This document shows positions 10,601-19,857 of a DNA stretch of 64,000 nt, in pieces. The notes under the pieces are model-generated. The model searched no databases, was not told the origin of the DNA, and worked only from the letters and a program-made list of their open reading frames with translations. The stretch comes from an uncultured Mobiluncus sp. (GTDB lineage Bacteria > Actinomycetota > Actinomycetes > Actinomycetales > Actinomycetaceae). The position numbers were made by a program, and so were the translations under genes. Each line of letters starts with the position of its first letter. The stretch's first letter is position 1. Where the stretch lies: positions 48,450 through 112,449 of the forward strand of contig NZ_CAMYBV010000006.1 of the NCBI RefSeq assembly GCF_947254095.1. The letters run 5' to 3'.

Positions 10601-10779
10601 TGCAGAGGGAGGGAGGACGCTGCGTGGGAATCATCTCACACGTCAGTGAAATGCAACAGGAGATTCCCCTCCAGGTTCAAGTGCGAAACTATCAGAGCGG
10701 CAATACCACGGAACTGAAACCAAACGGGAAACGCAAGATTGGCTCCTACCTACAAATCAACGGTTTGGATGCGGTCTAG
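7603..10779 (+). CDS. sbcC: Exonuclease SbcCD subunit C (Rad50-type SMC ATPase)
   Basis: ABC-type ATPase partner of SbcD. The Walker A motif GNTGSGKST lies at residues 35-43. Long Lys/Glu/Gln-rich coiled coils flank the zinc hook CPVC (around residue 556, in GESCPVCGSLDHPH), which dimerises the complex. The C-terminal signature SLSGGEKF is near residue 943 and Walker B/D-loop (IFIDEGFGTLD) near 980. Length is 1058 residues. The stop codon shares a CTAG palindrome with the stop codon of the convergent gene at 10776. Confidence 0.95.
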   Translation: MKFHKLTLEGVGSFYERTTLDLDELAESGLFLITGNTGSGKSTILDGIVYALYGDVAGERDSTTDRILSYYWDKDYPPEVVLVFSAHNKFYELRRTVTFTKPGRKTVTQSIAQLKVSTTPDFDKVTEPIAIGRDVTKEVVRILGLEKSHFLQTVILPQGQIQQFLTAGAAERHEVLSNLFGAESFIAMEKAAKDRASKGKETTKEYTRRLSELLTTVYADLSNIEITGDNETAWKKALEEFAAAKDGAAQSISALEQAGEPLFASAVKILREEAAKVTDAAEQAQVQSQAAQKILTEAETEQRIILEAKQLTEKLKKLVDKETEIAQLDQRNQKAVHANAVMDTEKAEQKPYRSAEHQRGSILATLTQLVDNDTDLAEFRDQVSKLSDTKLQTWLEGEEPSTKLADLRDEMSEKINDNQKRLEAIKANLTLQSEKTTAASSKEEQLESLRSQISQLRNTAEKTAETLDKQRRILNEKKQLADGLASRQTELKNAQEHHDRAKSAEKLAKDLKAATKNAACLQESYDRAQENAESVLRKWSDTAASRLASQLQDGESCPVCGSLDHPHPAVETAEKTTFQDYEAAASEAKKAHDKLSEANNKETEISTRLQTVTDQLQGQDIKSLTAALSVAEKAVSESTTASKQVPKLEKKISELEESNKQNQTEREKLIKEEAGLSAEVENLHAEIQAYAEKIRAELADFDPDSDPQDLLDTNQHSLDVVKQLAKFYDSWLPIRQEWISAHEALRKSLTDHGLESVAEAQACAKPRQKLEADQKTVTSYHEDVHGLRSQLDTDAYRDKAAAKLPDLENLRSAAKASEQKYRSLTQQSASLDSSHQNLCTLKERYEKTKQEWDKEAPKIAGFERLSQVLNGENAMKTTLSAYYLSKRLGQVTFVANQLISDVSGGYYEIRHNENYESDRNQKYHGLGIEMYNGAQDKVVPPKSLSGGEKFYCSLAIALALSEVVQRERGGITLENIFIDEGFGTLDNDTREAVMTALHSLQREGGRCVGIISHVSEMQQEIPLQVQVRNYQSGNTTELKPNGKRKIGSYLQINGLDAV

Positions 10780-11312
10780 CTCAAGCCCAGGAATTCTCGC
10801 AGGACCTCCAGCTCGGAGCCGTCAAACCACAGCAGTTCCGGTAACTCCAAGCCCTGAGGGGACTTCCCCGTCTGCTCCGCGCTAGCGACCTGCCCCGCGC
10901 GCAACTGCGCCAGTTTTGCCACTTCTGTGCCAGCCGCTGGCTCGTCTACGTGGTAGGAAACCACTTCAGAATACTGAATCGGGCGAGTTAAGGTGTATGC
11001 CCCGGCCATTTCCGAGCGGCAGGGTTGCAGATCAGTATCCGCGACTTCCGCCACCGCCACCACCCGAAGCGGCTGGGAACTTTCGGTTTGCGCATCTAAC
11101 GATTTCAAAGCGGCAGCGTGTAAAGCCTCGTCTTCCGCCACTTCTCTGTCCTCCCCATGCAGCTCGCTGGGAGCAGGAAAACCGGCAGCAGCACACCAGG
11201 CTTTGTCCACGACCGTGACCAGCGCCCCCTCCCACGTTTTGTCCTGCAGAGATTGAGGGCAAAGCGCGATGTAGGCACGAATCGTTTTCGTCCGTTGGGG
11301 GGCTTCACTCAT
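10776..11312 (-). CDS. DUF6912-like conserved actinobacterial protein
   Basis: Unnamed 178-residue soluble protein. The start taken is ATG 11312 (MSEAPQRTKTIRAYIALC), which overlaps the end of the CpaE-like gene by 8 bases (ATGAGTGA) and has AAGGAA upstream; an in-frame start at 11336 would lie deeper in that gene. The N-terminal RAYIALC followed by an Ala/Glu-rich body (DEALHAAALKSLD) and the LRVVAVAEV strand fit what I recall of DUF6912 proteins. Function is unknown. It is last in the minus-strand SAF-CpaE unit. Confidence 0.7.
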   Translation of the reverse strand: MSEAPQRTKTIRAYIALCPQSLQDKTWEGALVTVVDKAWCAAAGFPAPSELHGEDREVAEDEALHAAALKSLDAQTESSQPLRVVAVAEVADTDLQPCRSEMAGAYTLTRPIQYSEVVSYHVDEPAAGTEVAKLAQLRAGQVASAEQTGKSPQGLELPELLWFDGSELEVLREFLGLS

Positions 11313-12633
11313 TTTCTGGTTCCTTCTGTTCGCCACGTTTGAACTTCAACAGTTTGCTCTCCCGAATCCTGCTCCGTCCCGAGCCGCGCCGAGGAAGCAA
11401 ACCGAGTTGTTTAAAAATTTCATTCTGCAGCCCTTCCAGGTCCTCCAGAACCGCAGCGCGAGGATTCGCCGTCATCACGTCACAAGCAGCCACCAGAGCA
11501 CGGTCAAAATCTTCTCCGGCTTCTCGCACCACCGTCACCGGCAGGTTCGGAACCGAAGCGGACACGACACGAACTATGGAATTTCGCCAGTTCGCTCCTC
11601 CCACAGAAACCCGCCCGCGATTCACTACCGCCAACGTCGGACAGCTCCACAGTTCCTGTTCACGAGCCCAATTGTGGTTGACCAGCAGCCGGCGGATTCC
11701 CACCGGGTCGGCCAGACCGACCTCTACCACCAAGTCGGCAACGTCAAAAGCTCCCAAGGCAGCCCCGTAACGGGTCGGCCCCATCGCGGCCAGTAAATCC
11801 GACTGGTCGTCTGCACCGCTCGCCAAATCCACCAGAATCCAACGGTAGTTAATCCGAGCCATCTCTAAAAGGGCTGACAAAGAGTGCTGGCCGACCTCAC
11901 GCCAACGCTCCGCCTTGGTCAGTCCAGTCAACAGGTCAACTCCGAAACCCACTCGCGTCACCAACTGCGGGAAACTTTCCGGTTTCAACTTTCCTTGTTC
12001 CGCTAGACGACATCCAGTCACCACCCCGGAAGTGTCTAAGGCAATCCCCAGCATCTGCACCAAAGACGACTCGACCGTATCGGCATCGACCAGCAGGACC
12101 CGACCATAGTTACACAAACGCGAGGCGATGTTCAAAGCTAGCGTAGACTTTCCCGGTGCTCCCACCGGACCCCAAAAAGCGATTATCTGACCTACTGAAC
12201 CGGCCAAATCGGCATTTTCGGTGCCGAATTCTTCACGAGGATTGGGGGGCGGGGGAGGCATAAGGGTGGACATCATCTGCCCCAGCAGACGAGCCGCCTC
12301 GCTCTGTTCAGGTTCCTCCACTCGGGGATCCGCTTTGGCTAAAACCGAAATTCCCCCTCGACTGTTCAACTGATCCACGTCTTCCAGCGGAGCAAAAGCA
12401 ATGATGGCAACGTTTTCGGCGGCTAACTCCTGGACAGTGGCACCCTCCAGTTCCAGCATCTCGGTATCCACCGCTACCAGCTGCACTAGGTGCGCCTTGG
12501 CTATCGATAACAGCTCCGTGGCATCACGGCAGCGCCGAATAACTTGCAGAGGCAGAGAATCTGACTCAATAGTTCGGATAATATCCGCTTCCAAATCCGG
12601 ATTCAGGCAAGTCGCTACCCCGATGAAACTCAT
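11305..12633 (-). CDS. CpaE-like MinD/ParA-family ATPase
   Basis: 442-residue protein with an N-terminal receiver-like domain without obvious phosphorylation site (about residues 1-110), a proline run near residue 133, and a MinD/ParA-type P-loop domain: FWGPVGAPGKSTLALNIA, LLVDADTVESSL and WILVDLASGADDQSDLL. CpaE proteins localise Tad/Flp pilus machinery in other bacteria. The upstream SAF (CpaB-like) gene overlaps by 4 bases (ATGA), which supports the CpaE assignment. No TadA/CpaF ATPase or TadB/C is in the neighbourhood, so a role in pili is not shown. Confidence 0.78.
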   Translation of the reverse strand: MSFIGVATCLNPDLEADIIRTIESDSLPLQVIRRCRDATELLSIAKAHLVQLVAVDTEMLELEGATVQELAAENVAIIAFAPLEDVDQLNSRGGISVLAKADPRVEEPEQSEAARLLGQMMSTLMPPPPPNPREEFGTENADLAGSVGQIIAFWGPVGAPGKSTLALNIASRLCNYGRVLLVDADTVESSLVQMLGIALDTSGVVTGCRLAEQGKLKPESFPQLVTRVGFGVDLLTGLTKAERWREVGQHSLSALLEMARINYRWILVDLASGADDQSDLLAAMGPTRYGAALGAFDVADLVVEVGLADPVGIRRLLVNHNWAREQELWSCPTLAVVNRGRVSVGGANWRNSIVRVVSASVPNLPVTVVREAGEDFDRALVAACDVMTANPRAAVLEDLEGLQNEIFKQLGLLPRRGSGRSRIRESKLLKFKRGEQKEPENE

Positions 12634-13265
12634 GATGACACCGGTATCGCCATCAGCGGGGTTTTCGTTCCGACAGCAGCGAGGATAGGCGACAAGTCCT
12701 CTTCCGGTACGCTAATTTCCACATTCGTCTGATTTTTCGATCCGAGAGCCGTTTCAGACTTTCTCTCTGCTAGAAACACGGCTTTGTTTGCCAGTTTCTG
12801 AGCATTTTCCGGCGGGGTATCCTGCTCGAACGTGCTGGCAGATTTTTCGTCAGGGAGCTGCCAAATTTCGAGATAATCGCCTTTCTTCACACTGCTTGGC
12901 AGAGGCGCGGCGAGATTGAGAACAATCCGTTTGTTGTAGGGCTTGGTTTGGCTCAGTGAGGCTTTGGGGAGCAGCTGTCCCACGGCAATAGTTTGCACGA
13001 CCACAGTGCCTTCCTTCAGCTCACCTTCGCGCAAGTACTGCCCCGCCGCCCGACCTGGATTTGCTGAAATAACCTCAACATCGTCGGATTGAACGGTTTG
13101 TCCAGCAACGAGCGTTGTCTTTGCCGCCAGGTAACCCTCAAGGTGGCTGGCCAGCCGCACCGTAACGATGACCAGGATTACAGCCAGTACCATCAGGGCA
13201 ATCCCCAGTATGGTACGCCGATTTATGTACCGAGATTTACTTGATATTTCCGAACCAATAGGCAT
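12630..13265 (-). CDS. SAF domain-containing membrane protein (CpaB/RcpC-like)
   Basis: 211 residues with a short basic cytoplasmic N terminus (SSKSRYINRR), one transmembrane segment at about 19-40 (GIALMVLAVILVIVTVRLA), then an extracytoplasmic SAF domain (about 48-115, containing ...LVAGQTVQSDDVEVI...). Related CpaB proteins are periplasmic or cell-wall parts of Tad pilus systems. The ATG at 13265 follows a perfect GGAGG with 6-base spacing. First gene of the SAF-CpaE-DUF6912 unit, divergent from the HTH gene. Confidence 0.82.
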   Translation of the reverse strand: MPIGSEISSKSRYINRRTILGIALMVLAVILVIVTVRLASHLEGYLAAKTTLVAGQTVQSDDVEVISANPGRAAGQYLREGELKEGTVVVQTIAVGQLLPKASLSQTKPYNKRIVLNLAAPLPSSVKKGDYLEIWQLPDEKSASTFEQDTPPENAQKLANKAVFLAERKSETALGSKNQTNVEISVPEEDLSPILAAVGTKTPLMAIPVSS

Positions 13266-13356
13266 ACGAGACCTCCCTCGAAAACCTGCTTATAGGATTT
13301 ATATCATTAAAATATAGAAGCATAGGACTGTTTTTGTGGTGGTTTTATAGCATTTG

Positions 13357-13590
13357 ATGTACCATGATTACATGGAATATAACTTTTACACCATTGCTGA
13401 TGTTGCCGATATGTTGAAAGTTTCCCACGGTGCCGTGCGTAACCTCATCAACAACGGAGAGCTCAAAGCTATCCAAATTGGCGGGCGCGGCCTCTGGCGC
13501 ATCGAGGAATCCGCGATGGAGGAATACATCAAGGGACAATACGCCCAAAGTGAGGAAAAAATCGCCTCCGGGGCGGCTCTGGTGGAGTGA
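13357..13590 (+). CDS. BldC/excisionase-like MerR-family helix-turn-helix protein
   Basis: Small (77 residues) DNA-binding protein. The segment YTIADVADMLKVSHGAVRNL is a winged helix-turn-helix of the excisionase/BldC type, followed by the wing (LKAIQIGGRGLWRIEESAMEEYI) and an acidic tail. There is no phage gene nearby, so it is more likely a BldC-like regulator than an excisionase. TTG 13354, ATG 13357 and ATG 13372 are in frame and none has a good Shine-Dalgarno. TATAGC about 10 bases before 13357 could be a -10 of a leaderless transcript. I chose 13357. Confidence 0.78.
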   Translation: MYHDYMEYNFYTIADVADMLKVSHGAVRNLINNGELKAIQIGGRGLWRIEESAMEEYIKGQYAQSEEKIASGAALVE

Positions 13591-13657
13591 ATCCCCTTAT
13601 CTGGCAGCCCCCGAAATCAGACCCAATCAAGACAGGGGTTATTGCCAGCGATTTTCC

Positions 13658-14167
13658 TCAGCGCGGGCAAGATACATAGAGCAGCGCTGAGAGTGCAATG
13701 GCTTCATGGCGGCCGTGGTCGACAATATCCACGAAGTCGGCACCCACTCGCTCAATGCGGCCTTTCAGAGTCTGATTTCGGGTGGTGAACTGAATCTCAC
13801 GGCGGGTGGCGGCAAACTCACGCAGTTTCACCGTGCCTGGAATTCTGGCCTCAACTAAAGTGGGCCAACGCGGAGCGGGTCCTAAGCTAGAAACGACTTC
13901 GATGGCTGGGTATCTGATAAAGATGTCCACGCGCAGCAGGCGCAAAATCAGCCAATTCGCCGCGGCGTCAGCGACTTCGCCACGCAACGACTCCCCGTTG
14001 ATGAGCTGAATCTCGACCGTAGTGCCTACACTGGCTAATAAACGACCGGAAAGAGTCACTTCCGCAGCATCCGCCGCCGATAGCTCGGTAGCCTCCACTT
14101 GGCGCTGCGCTCGCAGTTTTGCAGCGAAATCAGCTGAGAGATCATCCAGAAAATCCTCGTGTTCCAC
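13658..14167 (-). CDS. Conserved actinobacterial protein of unknown function
   Basis: 169 residues: an acidic N-terminal helix (MEHEDFLDDLSADFAAKLRAQ), then two similar beta-rich halves: TLSGRLLASVGTTVEIQL...RGEVADAAANWLIL, and TRNQTLKGRIERVGADFVDIV. This resembles a conserved actinobacterial family, often misnamed Fis-like, that has an Sm-like pattern and sits near secA and BldC-like genes. No catalytic motif is seen. It is convergent with the HTH gene and divergent from the Rv3235-like gene. The assignment is from memory of the family pattern. Confidence 0.7.
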   Translation of the reverse strand: MEHEDFLDDLSADFAAKLRAQRQVEATELSAADAAEVTLSGRLLASVGTTVEIQLINGESLRGEVADAAANWLILRLLRVDIFIRYPAIEVVSSLGPAPRWPTLVEARIPGTVKLREFAATRREIQFTTRNQTLKGRIERVGADFVDIVDHGRHEAIALSALLYVSCPR

Positions 14168-14259
14168 GCGCTCCAGTCTAGCTCACTTGAATTGTCTACA
14201 GCAGCAAACCTTCCTACAAAGTATCAAAAATGCTGTAAATACGCTCAAAATGCCAAATA

Positions 14260-14289
14260 TTGACAAAATAACCAGCATAGCCTTATGCT
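14260..14289 (+). promoter_or_regulatory. Strong sigma-A-type promoter of the Rv3235-like gene
   Basis: TTGACA (14260-14265) and TATGCT (14284-14289) are 18 bases apart. Just downstream, ATCAAACGT occurs twice with a 10-base period (14295-14303 and 14305-14313), in the initial transcribed region. Confidence 0.7.
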
Positions 14290-14352
14290 AAGGAATCAAA
14301 CGTTATCAAACGTGAAACAACAAAACAGAACCCGCTATAAAAGGGAGAAACT

Positions 14353-15171
14353 ATGGAAACCGCACTTCTTGAACCTAACGCTGCTGAAACTACTGCCTCT
14401 GCCGAGGCAACTCACGCAGAACTCAACGCATCACCCACCTCCGAACCCACAACGCCACTCCCTGCTGGCGCACCCTCACAACTGACCGCCGGAGCCACCG
14501 AGAACCTGCTAATGGAAACTGAACGAGGATTCCAACAGGAAGTCAAGCGTCATCAGCCTGATTCGCATGATCTGAAGCACGCTGCCGCACTCGTGACGAA
14601 CCAGCGGCCTCAACCGATAGCGGGTCCCGCCTGGAAACGCCGTCAGGTCGCCAAGCCGTCTCTGCGGAGCTTGGTTCAGGCAACTTATGCGCAACAGGGT
14701 AAGACAGTGCAATCAGTGACACCACAGCGCCAAACGGAAAAATCGGGGAACACCAGGACCAATCTGTCCGACCAAACCCACGCCAGTTCCCGGGAAAACT
14801 CTTCCATCGAAGACGTCCAACATTCCCCTCGCGTCTGGGCCGCCCAAATGGCTCGGTGCGGGCTGGAAATCATCGAGGGAATCCGTCCATTGTCCCAGAT
14901 GACCCGCTGGGCCTCACCGCAGGCTTATCGCTACCTCGAACAGCGGCGAAACGCTATTGGCTCTAAACAAAAGCCACAGCCCGGACTGATTGGAGGCAAA
15001 ACGCGCCGGGTTCCACCGGTGAGGGTGCTCAGTGCCCACAGCCGGGCGACCTCAGCGACAACGCACGAGGCAGTCATCGTGCTAAACGATGGTCAGCGCA
15101 CTCGTGCCGCCGCGCTAACCTTAGAAAACCGCTGCGAGCAGTGGATTATTGCCGCGATTCGCTTGGGCTGA
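14353..15171 (+). CDS. Rv3235 family protein
   Basis: 272 residues. The first ~150 are low-complexity (Ala/Thr/Pro then Gln/Ser-rich) and look disordered. The C-terminal ~115 residues (WAAQMARCGLEIIEGIRPLSQM...RTRAAALTLENRCEQWII) match the Rv3235 family domain found next to secA in Actinobacteria. ATG 14353 follows AAGGGAG with 6-base spacing. Function is unknown. It converges on secA with a 10-bp gap; GGGCTGA (15165-15171) and TCAGCCC (15182-15188) form a stem spanning both stop codons, without a T-run. Confidence 0.82.
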   Translation: METALLEPNAAETTASAEATHAELNASPTSEPTTPLPAGAPSQLTAGATENLLMETERGFQQEVKRHQPDSHDLKHAAALVTNQRPQPIAGPAWKRRQVAKPSLRSLVQATYAQQGKTVQSVTPQRQTEKSGNTRTNLSDQTHASSRENSSIEDVQHSPRVWAAQMARCGLEIIEGIRPLSQMTRWASPQAYRYLEQRRNAIGSKQKPQPGLIGGKTRRVPPVRVLSAHSRATSATTHEAVIVLNDGQRTRAAALTLENRCEQWIIAAIRLG

Positions 15172-15181
15172 ACTGAGAAAC

Positions 15182-18022
<2,841 letters not shown>

Positions 18023-18093
18023 GTTTTGCCTTCCTTTTCAGGTCTTTAGGATTGCCTTACAGGCCTATCCATTGAGGTCAACAGCCTTTTATC

Positions 18094-18123
18094 CACGATT
18101 GTCAAGAGTTTGACCCAATCGTG
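18094..18123 (-). promoter_or_regulatory. Inverted repeat in the secA upstream region
   Basis: CACGATT+GTCAA (18094-18105) pairs with TTGAC+AATCGTG (18110-18123): 12 bp with a two-base bulge and a 4-base loop. On the minus strand it covers a TTGACA that could be a -35 element, so it could be an operator or an mRNA hairpin. Confidence 0.4.
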
Positions 18124-18159
18124 ATGACTCAGCCTTGACTATTTTAGTTGAAAGCGCCT

Positions 18160-18186
18160 AGCTTCGCGAAAGCGAGGCGCGAAGCT
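18160..18186 (-). promoter_or_regulatory. 9-bp hairpin in the secA upstream region
   Basis: AGCTTCGCG (18160-18168) and CGCGAAGCT (18178-18186) form a perfect 9-bp stem with a 9-base loop. There is no T-run on either side. It lies between the hpf terminator and the secA promoter region; its role is unknown. Confidence 0.35.
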
Positions 18187-18218
18187 CCGGTTCTTGGGGG
18201 CAGTTGCTTTGGCTCACC

Positions 18219-18261
18219 GGAGATAAATAAAGAGGGACCCTGGGACTGCGTCCCAGGGTCC
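18219..18261 (-). terminator. Intrinsic terminator after hpf
   Basis: On the minus strand a 12-bp perfect stem (18261-18250 with 18246-18235, GGACCCTGGGAC arm, 3-base loop) is followed by CTCTTTATTTATC. It lies 10 bases after the hpf stop codon. Confidence 0.9.
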
Positions 18262-18271
18262 GGCCTTAAAC

Positions 18272-18895
18272 TTAGTCGTTCAGCTTGCAGGTTGCGTCTA
18301 GGCGAATCACGCCATAGGTCCAGCCTTTCCGGTGGTAAACCACTGCTGGCTGCTTCGTCTCGGAGTCAATGAACAGGTAGAACGGGTGACCCACCAATTC
18401 CATCTCATCCAGAGCTTCTTCGACGCTCATGGCTCGGCTCTCGTGCAACTTTTCGCGCACGATGACAGGGGAATCACCCAACTGTTCCTCACGAGACTCG
18501 CCCAGTTTCAAAGGCGGTTTCGCGGCGGGAGCCGGGTCGGTTCCCGGAAGCTGCACGTCCAGTTCCACATCCGGGGGAATCTCATACTTGCGGTGGTCCT
18601 TGGCCCGATCCCGAGCTCTGCGCAGACGCTCAAAAAGTTTCCCGGCGGCGATGTCCACAGCGGCGTACCGGTCTGACGAAGATGCCTCCGCCCGCACCAC
18701 GGGTCCTTTGCCGAGAACAGTCAGTTCGATGCGTTCCGCAGTATCAGCTTGTCGCGGATTCTTTTCATGCGTCAATTCCACATCGACACGCTGCGTACGG
18801 GGAGCCAGCTGCTCCACCTTGGCCATTTTTTCCTCGATGTATTCCCGAAAATTCGGGTGGATTTCAGCATTACGTGCTTTCACGGTGATTTCCAT
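18272..18895 (-). CDS. hpf: Long-form ribosome hibernation-promoting factor
   Basis: 207 residues: an N-terminal S30AE domain (MEITVKARNAEIHPNFREYI..., about 1-105) that binds the 30S decoding region, a linker, and the C-terminal dimerisation domain of long HPF (MSVEEALDEMELVGHPFYLF...KGWTYGVIRL), which makes 100S ribosome dimers. Shine-Dalgarno AAGGAGG is 5 bases from the ATG. It follows comF as in mycobacteria, with a 164-bp gap that may contain its own promoter. Confidence 0.95.
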   Translation of the reverse strand: MEITVKARNAEIHPNFREYIEEKMAKVEQLAPRTQRVDVELTHEKNPRQADTAERIELTVLGKGPVVRAEASSSDRYAAVDIAAGKLFERLRRARDRAKDHRKYEIPPDVELDVQLPGTDPAPAAKPPLKLGESREEQLGDSPVIVREKLHESRAMSVEEALDEMELVGHPFYLFIDSETKQPAVVYHRKGWTYGVIRLDATCKLND

Positions 18896-19010
18896 GAGGG
18901 CCTCCTTAGGCTAAGAATTGGGTTCCAACTATCATTTGCTGGGACGGAGTGTTCGGTTCTCACCTCTTTCTCACGCGGGCGCACTCCGGTGTGTCACCTG
19001 CGATTTTTGC

Positions 19011-19047
19011 GTGTGCTTTATATTTTAGAGCACACGGCAGAGCCGTG
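19011..19047 (-). promoter_or_regulatory. Overlapping alternative hairpins between comF and hpf
   Basis: CACGGC/GCCGTG (19033-19038 with 19042-19047) is a short GC-rich hairpin just after comF. GTGTGCT/AGCACAC (19011-19017 with 19029-19035) uses part of the same sequence, so the two cannot form together. On the minus strand the first is followed by TGTGCTCTAAAATAT, so it may be a weak comF terminator. Confidence 0.4.
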
Positions 19048-19059
19048 CAGGACTTCCAC

Positions 19060-19839
19060 TTATTTTTCGGAATTCTGTGGGGGTGTTGAGGGCATTTCAC
19101 GCCGAGATGAAGCGAAAACCAGCCCCGCGAGCACTTCAGCATCTAAGCCTGACAAAACGCGAATCATTTCTCTGAGTGTCGCTCCGGTGGCGCTAACATC
19201 ATCGATTATCAGCAGGGCCTTACCGGCAAGTTCTTGTTTCGCCACCGCCGCACTGCCGCGAATCTGCATTTTGCCGTGCCGGTTCAGGTTACGGGCCTCC
19301 CATCCCAAATCGGCCTGGGTCGTCGAGCCTGCCGCCAGTTCCAGGATTTCCAGCACGGATGCCTGACGGCACAGTCCCGCGCGGACCGCTCCCCGCGCCG
19401 CGCCCTGGGCAAAGGCGGCGGCAACCTCAGACGGATCTCGGGGATGGGTGGATGGAGCCGGAACCACAAACATTTCCCCCCTGATTGTACCGTCCGTTCC
19501 AGATTCGTCCCTAACTAGCAGCCCCTCTGACACTAGGCCCTGCACTGCCGATTGGCCAGCCGCTGTGAAATATCGGCGTAAATCCCGCCGTTTATCATGC
19601 TTACCAGTCAGAACCACGCGCCGCATCGGACCGTCATATTTGGCGATGGCAAATATTGGAACGTCTGTTACATTATCTTCGTTCTCGCTGATTTCCAACG
19701 GGAACGGACGCCCCAGCATCTGCGCCAAACAGTTGTCACAGATTTCTTCGTCCCAAGCTCCACAACCCACGCATTCCGTAGGCAGCAGCACCTTTCCCAG
19801 TTCCCCTGCGGCATCCCATAAACTCGAAAAACCCACCAT
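19060..19839 (-). CDS. comF: ComF family phosphoribosyltransferase-like protein
   Basis: 259 residues. An N-terminal zinc-finger-like Cys cluster (CVGCGAWDEEICDNC, about 23-37) precedes a type I phosphoribosyltransferase fold with the PRPP-binding signature LLIIDDVSATGAT. ComF proteins assist DNA uptake in competent bacteria; in Actinobacteria the homologue (Rv3242c position) lies in the mtrAB-lpqB operon and its role is not settled. The ATG follows AGGGACG and begins 18 bp after lpqB, so co-transcription is likely. Confidence 0.9.
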   Translation of the reverse strand: MVGFSSLWDAAGELGKVLLPTECVGCGAWDEEICDNCLAQMLGRPFPLEISENEDNVTDVPIFAIAKYDGPMRRVVLTGKHDKRRDLRRYFTAAGQSAVQGLVSEGLLVRDESGTDGTIRGEMFVVPAPSTHPRDPSEVAAAFAQGAARGAVRAGLCRQASVLEILELAAGSTTQADLGWEARNLNRHGKMQIRGSAAVAKQELAGKALLIIDDVSATGATLREMIRVLSGLDAEVLAGLVFASSRREMPSTPPQNSEK

Positions 19840-19857
19840 AACACGTCCCTAACGAGG

